DNA from: Micavibrio aeruginosavorus
GTDB lineage: Bacteria > Pseudomonadota > Alphaproteobacteria > UBA9219
Assembly (NCBI GenBank): GCA_020720905.1
Contig: DYNT01000020.1
Coordinates: 1-6,493 of the forward strand
Length of the DNA: 6,493 nt
Direction of reading: 5' to 3'
Positions 1 through 5,113 of this stretch are shown piece after piece; the stretch's first letter is position 1; every line of letters starts with the position of its first letter. A program made the translations under genes and the position numbers. A model generated the notes under the pieces. That model made no database searches, had not been told where the DNA came from, and saw only the letters and a list, made by a program, of their open reading frames with translations.

Positions 1-1268
1 GAGCCGCTGACGACAATCGTATCGCTGCCCGTTGTTGTCGCCGCCACATACTGCGCCAGTGCCGTTAATTCAGGGATATCGCGGCGCACCCATGGCGGGC
101 GCGGCGTGCCGAACGCGGAGAAAGAAGGCGGCTCGCTGGGCAACACAAAACGTGGTGCGAGCCAAAAGCAAAACGCGGCATTGGCGATCATCGCGCCAAG
201 CCCAAGCCAAAAAACAAAGCGCCTGTTTTTCATTGCAACAAAAAAGCCGGCTAGTCCCACGATAAAAACAACAGGCAGCAGCGCGATTAAATAATGCTGG
301 CCTACTTGCGTGGGGCCAAGCCCCCACAACAAGAGCCACAGAAAAACGGCAAGCAACGTAATCCCTGCGCCGCGTTTTTCCAACAGGTTTTTGTGCCACG
401 CCCAAGCAAGGCCCGCGCCCGAAAGCAGCAGCAAAAGAAGGCCGCCGTGCGCCGCCACGAAATGAAAGAAATAAAGGGCAGGGCGCTCATAAGAGCGATA
501 CAGCGCCGCGTAATCCGCCGCGATCATTTCCTTTAAATAGGCTGGCTCGACCAGCAGCAGCGTTGTAAAAGCAGCCACGCCGCGCAAGGCATGAGAGAGC
601 CAAAACGATTTCGTTTTCCATAACGGCGCGTCCACAAACGCGCTTGCCGCTAAAACGGCTATTCCTGCATAGGCATAATGCCGCCTGAAAACGATGGCGA
701 GACCGATGAGCAAACCGATGGCAAAAGCTTGTCCCCATCCGTCATGCCAGCGAAGGCTGGCCTCCCATTTTTTATTTATCGTTTTTTGTTGAGAAAGCCC
801 TTTCCTGCACGTTAGTGCGAGCGCCACAAGCAACAAGGCCGCCGCGCCGTGATCGGGATAGCCTTGCAGCAAAGGATACCAAAGAAACGGGAGCAGCGAA
901 CAGACCCCTACGGACAGAAGCAGCGCGGGGCGCCACGATAACCCATAAAGCCGGTGCAGCAAAAAGCCCGTCGTCAGTTGGTAGGCTGTGCCATAGACGA
1001 CCATGTTCGTGACGATAAAAACGGTACGTGATGCGCCGAATAGGGAAAAGGAAAGCAGCGAAGGAAGCGCAAAAAGCAGATTGTATTTTTGTGAAAAGCT
1101 GTTGGCAAAATCCGACCAGTTGCCGTGCGCCCACAACCCTGTGGCCAGGGTGGCATACATGGCATAATCCCAAAAAGGCGGCGCGTTTTCATGCTCCAGA
1201 TAAAGGAACACAAAAACCGCTTGCGCCAACAGGGCAAAAGAAAAAGGAAGGATAGCACGAAGGAACAT
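1..1268 (-). CDS. Polytopic GT-C/PMT-like glycosyltransferase (N-terminal 422 residues; 3' end outside window)
   Basis: An uninterrupted minus-strand reading frame starts at ATG 1268-1266 and runs off the left edge without a stop. The start has an AAGG Shine-Dalgarno 7 nt upstream. The product is very hydrophobic: a first membrane segment at about residues 5-24, then a loop with FWDYAMY (32-38), where GT-C transferases carry their catalytic Asp, then many further helices (about 80-105, 115-135, 140-155, 180-195, 200-212, 230-240, 270-290, 300-318, 325-345, 352-370). RRHYAYAG (195-202) resembles loops of PMT/ArnT-like proteins. Family knowledge: such inner-membrane enzymes transfer a sugar from a polyprenyl-phosphate carrier to protein, lipid A or another glycan. 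The donor and acceptor cannot be told here. A palindromic repeat lies within the loop at about residues 168-176. It could instead be an uncharacterised polytopic protein; that it is a real membrane-protein gene is much surer than its specificity. Confidence 0.75.
   Translation of the reverse strand, partial: MFLRAILPFSFALLAQAVFVFLYLEHENAPPFWDYAMYATLATGLWAHGNWSDFANSFSQKYNLLFALPSLLSFSLFGASRTVFIVTNMVVYGTAYQLTTGFLLHRLYGLSWRPALLLSVGVCSLLPFLWYPLLQGYPDHGAAALLLVALALTCRKGLSQQKTINKKWEASLRWHDGWGQAFAIGLLIGLAIVFRRHYAYAGIAVLAASAFVDAPLWKTKSFWLSHALRGVAAFTTLLLVEPAYLKEMIAADYAALYRSYERPALYFFHFVAAHGGLLLLLLSGAGLAWAWHKNLLEKRGAGITLLAVFLWLLLWGLGPTQVGQHYLIALLPVVFIVGLAGFFVAMKNRRFVFWLGLGAMIANAAFCFWLAPRFVLPSEPPSFSAFGTPRPPWVRRDIPELTALAQYVAATTTGSDTIVVSG
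738..764. repeat. Short GTCAT-type palindromic repeat inside the glycosyltransferase gene
   Basis: The sequence GTCATGCCAGCGAAGGCTGG begins at 741 and contains the 6-bp stem GCCAGC/GCTGGC around the tetraloop GAAG (746-761). It matches the general form of the widespread proteobacterial repeat GTCATNCC-CGCGAA-GCGGG. On the coding strand it is read in frame as EASLRWHDG, in the hydrophilic loop between two membrane segments, so the protein tolerates it. The left arm of the element in mnmE begins with the similar CGTCATTTCCGCGA. Assignment to the same repeat family is by eye only. Confidence 0.5.
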
Positions 1269-1312
1269 AAAGCAACCTTACAGAACGTCCCTGTCAGCAA
1301 CAAGAGGAAGCG

Positions 1313-1341
1313 TTGCCGCCATCCTTTAAGTGTTCTATACT
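1313..1341 (+). promoter_or_regulatory. Predicted sigma70-type promoter for the DUF6489-mnmE operon
   Basis: TTGCCG (1313-1318) and TATACT (1336-1341) are separated by 17 bp, a 4/6 and 5/6 match to the housekeeping consensus, in the divergent intergenic region and about 100 bp before the DUF6489 start. The octamer TCTATACT recurs exactly 60 bp downstream (1394-1401), closer to the gene but without a convincing -35 box, so a second start site is possible. This is a motif prediction only. Confidence 0.4.
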
Positions 1342-1442
1342 CAAAACAGTTGAAGAGCTGACAAGCAATAAAGAAACCAAAGGGGATGCCCCGTCTATAC
1401 TGTTTTTCACGTTTCTTTTTTGCCCAACGAAAGGCTTTGCCC

Positions 1443-1736
1443 ATGAAAGTTACCGTTAATGTTGAATGTACGCCCGAAGAGGCGCGGACGTTTTTGGGTC
1501 TGCCCGATGTGCAGCCTATGCAAGCGGCGCTGATGAAAGAAATCGAAGACCGTATGCGTGACAACATCCGCGCCATGACGCCCGAAGCCGCCGTGCAAAC
1601 ATGGCTTCCTGCTGGCATGCAAGGCGCGGAGAACCTGCAAAAAATGTTTTGGGGACAGGTGCAAAATATGATGGCGGGCGTGGTGAACACCGCGAACACC
1701 ATGGTGACGGTTAAGGACAAAGACTCGGCAGCATAG
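1443..1736 (+). CDS. Small DUF6489-like protein of unknown function
   Basis: The 97-residue product starts MKVTVNVECTPEEARTFLGL and continues with the DVQPMQ region, a helix with EIEDRMRDNIRAM, then TWLP and QKMFWGQ. This pattern fits a small alphaproteobacterial family I recall as DUF6489, whose function is unknown. There is no signal peptide or membrane segment, so it is probably cytoplasmic; the C-terminal half looks amphipathic and helical, loosely phasin-like. ATG 1443 is chosen because AAGG lies 8 nt upstream and the family-like sequence begins there. An in-frame ATG at 1386 would add 19 residues with no such similarity and would overlap the second TATACT motif. mnmE starts 13 bp after the stop, so co-transcription is likely. 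The family name is from memory and should be confirmed by a profile search. Confidence 0.78.
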   Translation: MKVTVNVECTPEEARTFLGLPDVQPMQAALMKEIEDRMRDNIRAMTPEAAVQTWLPAGMQGAENLQKMFWGQVQNMMAGVVNTANTMVTVKDKDSAA

Positions 1737-1749
1737 GATCTGTTTTTTT

Positions 1750-3312
1750 GTGATTGCGTCGCCTCCCTCTTCTTTGGAAAATGAAACCATTGTTGCTCTG
1801 GCTTCGGCCTCAGGTCGCGCTGGCGTGGCGGTTGTGCGCGTGTCGGGGCCGCGTGCGGGTTCTGTTTTTTCGGTCCTTTGCCGCCCCGCCGCAACGCCTG
1901 CGTCGCGCCGTGCTACCTTGCGCGACATCGTTGATCCTGTCACGCAAGAGCTGATCGATCACGCCCTTGTCCTGTGGTTTCCCTCGCCGCATAGTTTTAC
2001 GGGCGAGGACGTGGTGGAGCTTCACTTGCATGGCGGCCGCGCGATTGTAAGCGCGGCGCTGGAGGTTCTTTGCCGTTTGGAGGGGTTTGCTTTGGCGGGC
2101 GCGGGCGCATTTTCCCGTCGCGCTTTTGACAACGGCAAGATGGATTTGACCGAAGCCGAGGCCATCGCTGATTTGGTGGACGCCGAAACAGCGGCACAGC
2201 GCCGCCAAGCCTTGCGGCAAATGGATGGTGCGCTTGGGCAGCTTTATCACGGATGGGCAGAGAGCCTGACCCAAAGCCTTGCTTACAGCGAAGCTGAAAT
2301 AGATTTTGCGGACGAGGATATCCCCGCCGAGTTAACGCAGAGCCGCCGCGCCATCGTTTTGGATGTGATGGCCGCGATGGAAAGACACCTTGCCGATAAT
2401 CATCGCGGCGAGCGTTTGCGCGAGGGGTTCACGGTGGCGTTGTTGGGGGCGCCAAATGCGGGCAAGTCCAGCCTGCTTAACGCGTTGGCGCGGCGCGAGG
2501 CCGCCATCGTCTCGCCCATCGCCGGAACCACACGTGATGTGATAGAGGTTGACCTAGACCTTGGCGGCTATCCCGTTTGCCTGATTGACACGGCGGGTTT
2601 GCGCGAAAGCGCCGATGAGATTGAAAGCGAAGGCGTGCGCCGTGCCCTGTCTCGCGCCCAGCATGCCGACCTTAAAATCCTGCTCTTTGACGGCAGCGCC
2701 GCGCAGCCGTTTGACGCGGCGACGATGGCCTTGGCCGATGGCGATGCTCTGGTGGTGGTGAATAAAAGTGATAGAGAACCCCCATCGTCATTTCCGCGAC
2801 CTGTCGCGCCGAAGCTGCGAAGCAGCGTAGGAGGAAAGCGGGAATCCAGCGCCGAGCGTCTACGAGGCGAAAGAGTCCTTTGCGCCACGGATGAGGCGCA
2901 GACTGCCTGCGCTGCCTTGCCGCTTCGGCAAGGCAAGCTGGATTTCTGCTTTGCCCTTTCGCCCGCCGCAAGGGCGGCGAGACGAGGGCGCGGGAAGGAC
3001 GAGAAGAGAGAAGATAGCCTTCTTATCTCTGCCAAAACGGGTGAGGGGCTTGAGGCGCTGACCGCTCGCCTTATTCAAGAAATTGAAAGCCGCTTTAAGG
3101 CCAGCGAAACGCCCGCCCTGACGCGTCTGCGCCACCGTGAAGCCGTTGAGAAAAGCCTTGCCTTTCTTCGCCGCGCCATGGTCGCCCGTGAGGCCGAGTT
3201 GGTCGCCGAAGACCTGCGCCTTGCCGTCCGCGCCCTTGGCCGCATCACAGGTCGCGTGGACGTCGAAGACCTCCTTACTATAATCTTCAGCTCATTTTGT
3301 GTGGGGAAGTAG
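1750..3312 (+). CDS. mnmE: tRNA uridine-5-carboxymethylaminomethyl modification GTPase MnmE, with an in-frame palindromic insert
   Basis: MnmE (TrmE/ThdF) is a cytoplasmic GTPase that acts with MnmG to place an aminomethyl or carboxymethylaminomethyl group on wobble U34 of certain tRNAs, using a methylene-tetrahydrofolate-derived carbon. Visible are the N-terminal folate-binding domain (ETIVALASASGRAGVAVVRV near the start), helical domain, and G domain: G1 GAPNAGKSS (233-241), G2 GTTRD (259-263), G3 DTAG (280-283), G4 NKSD (338-341), G5 SAK (427-429). The C terminus is FCVGK, matching the conserved C-x-G-K whose Cys is required for modification. The GTG start has AGGA 11 nt upstream. At 520 residues it exceeds the usual 440-455. 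About 85 residues separate G4 from G5 where about 20 are normal, and the excess is a palindromic DNA element in frame. The last 58 bp are duplicated at 4612-4669. mnmG is not adjacent in this window. Confidence 0.97.
   Translation: MIASPPSSLENETIVALASASGRAGVAVVRVSGPRAGSVFSVLCRPAATPASRRATLRDIVDPVTQELIDHALVLWFPSPHSFTGEDVVELHLHGGRAIVSAALEVLCRLEGFALAGAGAFSRRAFDNGKMDLTEAEAIADLVDAETAAQRRQALRQMDGALGQLYHGWAESLTQSLAYSEAEIDFADEDIPAELTQSRRAIVLDVMAAMERHLADNHRGERLREGFTVALLGAPNAGKSSLLNALARREAAIVSPIAGTTRDVIEVDLDLGGYPVCLIDTAGLRESADEIESEGVRRALSRAQHADLKILLFDGSAAQPFDAATMALADGDALVVVNKSDREPPSSFPRPVAPKLRSSVGGKRESSAERLRGERVLCATDEAQTACAALPLRQGKLDFCFALSPAARAARRGRGKDEKREDSLLISAKTGEGLEALTARLIQEIESRFKASETPALTRLRHREAVEKSLAFLRRAMVAREAELVAEDLRLAVRALGRITGRVDVEDLLTIIFSSFCVGK
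2785..3004. repeat. Palindromic (RPE-like/MITE-like) element inserted in frame in mnmE
   Basis: Two imperfect inverted arms bound the element. The inner arm ends AGCGGGAATCCAGC (2837-2850) and GCTGGATTTCTGCT (2937-2950) match 12 of 14 as complements. The outer ends CGTCATTTCCGCGACCT (from 2786) and the complement of 2982-3003, which reads CGTCCTTCCCGCGCCCT, also pair. Nested hairpins are GCGAC/GTCGC (2796-2807), GCTGC/GCAGC (2814-2826), TGCGCC/GGCGCA (2881-2900) and a perfect 10-bp stem TGCCTTGCCG/CGGCAAGGCA with a 3-nt loop (2913-2935). The length, about 73 codons, equals the excess length of this MnmE, and no stop occurs in the mnmE frame. The encoded stretch is rich in Arg, Ala and Ser and unlike any MnmE domain I know. 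The exact ends are uncertain by a few bases, and no target-site duplication was identified. Confidence 0.85.
3253..3310 (+). repeat. 58-bp direct repeat, copy 1: 3' end of mnmE (putative attachment site)
   Basis: It is identical, base for base, to 4612-4669 (offset 1359 bp) and mismatches immediately outside at 3252/4611 and 3311/4670. It encodes the MnmE tail VDVEDLLTIIFSSFCVGK and the first base of the stop codon (TAG here, TGA in copy 2). On the other strand it encodes the last seven residues and the stop of the TMEM43 protein. SGI1-type islands are known to integrate at this 3' end of thdF/trmE (=mnmE), so an attachment-site reading is reasonable but inferred. Confidence 0.9.
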
Positions 3313-4492
3313 GAGATTGTGGCTCAAACGGATTCGTCGCAGGAGCCGCACCTTTTATCTTTGCTCGCATAAAGAGCCCCAGCAAGAAAAGAAGCGCCGC
3401 AAGACCAAGAAGCCCACCGCCAAGAAGGGGGCGAACGGCCAGCCAAGCCAAGGCGATCGTCACTAAACTTGCGGGGAGGGCGATGATTGTTGCAATAAGG
3501 GATGCGCCGAAGGACAAAAGATCGCCCAGAAAGGGAAAGAAACTTCCAAGAACGACAAGGGGACGTAAAAAGAGATAAAGGCCAAACCACATCATACCGA
3601 AGCCAAGAAAACGAAGCCCCCATGTTATAAGGGCATTTTCCATTTCAGCATGGCGGATCAGCATTTCAGGCCCAACGACCCCCTCTTCGAGCAGGGAAAT
3701 GCTTCCCTTTTTCATGGCGTACGCCCCAACAAGAGCCCCCGTTTGTTTTCCAAGCAGGCTGACCGTGCTGGGGGCAAGAAGCTCAAACGAAATGCGAATG
3801 TCTCCGATTTTTGGATTTTGAGAATCCCCCATCAAGTAGGTTAAATTAACAAGCTGAAACTGTGAGCGCATGTTTTTGTCAAGCCGTTGATACGTTTCCT
3901 CGGTTAGAGGATAAGGCGTGGTATTGTGAAGCTGGGAAGCAAGATCCTTTTCGATGGAATAAGGGCCAATAAAGACGGGCGAGGCGAAAAAGGTCTGTGT
4001 TTGATAGGGCCAAGAGGTGGGATTTTCGTGCCCTGTTTGAACTTTAAAGCGATTAGAGGGAAGGGAAGATTTTGACCAAACTTTATTATAGCTGTAGGTT
4101 GTTTCTTCGGATTCACCGCCGTTCGCTGTTTTGGTCGTCCGTGTTTCGTGCGTTTCTTCCCATTGGTACATTTCGACAGAACGGTGAAGTCGAAGCGCCT
4201 TTTCAGAGATTTTAAAGGTGGGGTCTTCAAGCGTAGCGGCTGTATCAAGAAGCCCCGAAAGATAGACAAGCTTTCCTTCGTTTTGTGCATCAATTTTTGC
4301 GGGATCGCCCATAACCATTATTTTTTGAGCCTCGGACAGCGTTGTGGCTCTGTCAATGGCGCGGCCTTCGTTCCAAGATAAAAGGTGAAAAGACCCGATG
4401 AACAAAGCAAAGCCCACAAGGACGCCGACAAGAGCGCCTTTAATACGGCTGCCCCACGTGATCTCTCTCTTTTCTATAAATTGATCTGGCAT
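3287..4492 (-). CDS. TMEM43/LUMA-family (DUF1625) membrane protein
   Basis: The 401-residue product has TMEM43 architecture: one N-terminal membrane helix (about 19-39), the motif SWNEGRA (39-45), a large soluble domain with GKLVYLSG (73-80) and VEMYQWEET (106-114), then a C-terminal cluster of membrane helices (about 290-310, 312-340, 338-355, 357-375). Family knowledge: human TMEM43 is an inner-nuclear-membrane/ER protein; the bacterial role is unknown. Here it should sit in the inner membrane with the big domain probably periplasmic. ATG 4492 is chosen for its AAGGGGG ribosome site; an in-frame TTG at 4513 would lie upstream of that site and is rejected. The gene is convergent with mnmE and overlaps it by 26 bp. 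Its last seven residues (TSPHKMS) and stop fall in the 58-bp repeat, so the tail may have been created by recombination. It is the only gene between the two repeat copies. Confidence 0.9.
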   Translation of the reverse strand: MPDQFIEKREITWGSRIKGALVGVLVGFALFIGSFHLLSWNEGRAIDRATTLSEAQKIMVMGDPAKIDAQNEGKLVYLSGLLDTAATLEDPTFKISEKALRLHRSVEMYQWEETHETRTTKTANGGESEETTYSYNKVWSKSSLPSNRFKVQTGHENPTSWPYQTQTFFASPVFIGPYSIEKDLASQLHNTTPYPLTEETYQRLDKNMRSQFQLVNLTYLMGDSQNPKIGDIRISFELLAPSTVSLLGKQTGALVGAYAMKKGSISLLEEGVVGPEMLIRHAEMENALITWGLRFLGFGMMWFGLYLFLRPLVVLGSFFPFLGDLLSFGASLIATIIALPASLVTIALAWLAVRPLLGGGLLGLAALLFLLGLFMRAKIKGAAPATNPFEPQSPTSPHKMS

Positions 4493-4504
4493 AAAGCCCC
4501 CTTG

Positions 4505-4532
4505 TTGGCGCAAAGAAATTGGCGCAAAGAAA
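4505..4532. repeat. 14-bp perfect tandem repeat upstream of the TMEM43 gene
   Basis: TTGGCGCAAAGAAA occurs twice head to tail (4505-4518, 4519-4532), ending 12 bp before the TMEM43 start codon as seen on the minus strand. The core GCGCAAAGAA also appears inverted as TTCTTTGCGC at 4593-4602, about 10 bp before the second mnmE-tail copy. It lies in the 5' leader of the TMEM43 gene, so an operator or a recombinase arm site are both possible; neither is shown. Confidence 0.85.
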
Positions 4533-4611
4533 AGAAGAGGGGACAGTGTAGCATGCTTTTGTTTATAAAAGGTTAAGAGGACGTAGTGGTGCTTCTTTGC
4601 GCTTTCAGAGG

Positions 4612-4669
4612 CGCGTGGACGTCGAAGACCTCCTTACTATAATCTTCAGCTCATTTTGTGTGGGGAAGT
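4612..4669 (+). repeat. 58-bp direct repeat, copy 2: displaced mnmE 3' end (putative attachment site)
   Basis: This is a perfect copy of 3253-3310 outside any intact gene. The first base after it makes AAG-TGA, so this copy also ends in FCVGK plus a stop codon, as expected if it once terminated mnmE before the TMEM43 segment was acquired. The 5' sequence (4533-4611) has no MnmE coding similarity, so only the tail is duplicated. Loss of the 1359-bp interval by recombination between the copies would restore a normal mnmE ending in TGA. Confidence 0.9.
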
Positions 4670-4829
4670 GATGGCATGATCCTTCTTCTTAAGACCAGAA
4701 AAGAGTTTGATGCGTCCTTTAATATTGAAGGTGTAGCTGAAGCTTTTGGTGCGTAAAGGGAATTGTTTTGCGCCCTTCAGGCTTTTTCTTCCCACTGCTT
4801 GATACAAGCTTGGACAAAGGGCGAGCAGT
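4670..4829. other. Unassigned intergenic stretch between the distal repeat copy and the hupE-like remnant
   Basis: No gene is recognised here. There is a 26-codon plus-strand reading frame (ATG 4676, stop 4754-4756) beginning MILLLKTRKEFDASF, without a clear ribosome site or known family. There is also a minus-strand frame (4646-4852) whose tail is merely the repeat read backwards. The mixture of short frames and the neighbouring gene remnant suggest decayed DNA. Confidence 0.4.
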
Positions 4830-4961
4830 GTGGTTATCCACGGCCTTGGCATCGTGATGGGGCTGGCGAGCCGTTGGCCTTGGGGCGCTGTGGCTGTGCG
4901 TGGCGGCGGCCTTGCCGTCCTGTCGGCGGGCGGCTATTTCCTTAGCGAGGCGGTTGCATAA
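4830..4961 (+). pseudogene. 3' remnant of a HupE/UreJ-family gene
   Basis: A 43-codon open stretch ending TAA (4959-4961) reads VVIHGLGIVMGLASRWPWG, then AVRGGGLAVLSAGG and EAVA. This resembles the C terminus of HupE/UreJ membrane proteins, which end with a GLG...RWP...AVR motif followed by a last Gly/Ala-rich helix. HupE/UreJ proteins are inner-membrane Ni(II)/Co(II) permeases associated with hydrogenase or urease loci. An in-frame TGA at 4800-4802 and the absence of the preceding five or so helices show that this is a fragment. No hydrogenase or urease gene is nearby. The match is from memory of the family tail and rests on about 40 residues. Confidence 0.55.
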
Positions 4962-5054
4962 AGCGGACGTGCCTTTTTACGAAGGGCTGCCATAATAAGC
5001 GGTTTCATGCGACGTGGGTGTTGCAGGCGTGAGCTGATGGTGGGGCAGGACATA
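4962..5054. other. Intergenic region with no recognisable feature
   Basis: Between the stop of the hupE-like remnant and the terminator stem there is no open frame of note, no RNA gene and no clear promoter. It is probably residual DNA of the same decayed locus. Confidence 0.4.
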
Positions 5055-5086
5055 AAAAAAGGCGGAGAAAATTCTCCGCCTTTTTT
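5055..5086 (-). terminator. Bidirectional intrinsic terminator of the porin gene
   Basis: A perfect 15-bp inverted repeat, AAAAAAGGCGGAGAA / TTCTCCGCCTTTTTT, surrounds a 2-base centre. It gives a GC-rich stem followed by six or seven T on either strand. It lies 28 bp past the porin stop codon (minus strand) and would also stop plus-strand transcription coming from the mnmE side. Confidence 0.95.
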
Positions 5087-5113
5087 GTTTGGCTATTCGC
5101 GTAAGCGCGTCGT

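Noticed and set aside
1386..1442. Upstream ATG extending the DUF6489-like protein by 19 residues
   Set aside because: The extension lacks family-like sequence, overlaps a -10-like motif, and the ATG at 1443 has a proper ribosome site.
974..1894. Long minus-strand open frame of 306 codons across the glycosyltransferase start, DUF6489-like gene and mnmE start
   Set aside because: It overlaps three better-supported genes in other frames, crosses the promoter region, and its translation is Arg/Cys/Phe-rich without family features.
2568..3035. 155-codon minus-strand open frame across the mnmE insert
   Set aside because: It is the antisense of conserved MnmE coding sequence. Its openness follows from GC content and the palindrome, and it has no start signal.
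4493..4513. TTG start giving a TMEM43 protein seven residues longer
   Set aside because: The AAGGGGG ribosome site lies between this TTG and the ATG at 4492, so the ATG is the better start.
4834..4842. TTATCCACG, one mismatch from a DnaA box
   Set aside because: It is a single box with no cluster and no AT-rich unwinding region, and it falls in the hupE-like remnant, so an origin is not supported although mnmE is sometimes near oriC.
4646..4852. 68-codon minus-strand reading frame ending in the distal 58-bp repeat
   Set aside because: It has no clear ribosome site, no recognised family and a low-complexity basic composition. Its last residues are only the antisense of the mnmE tail.
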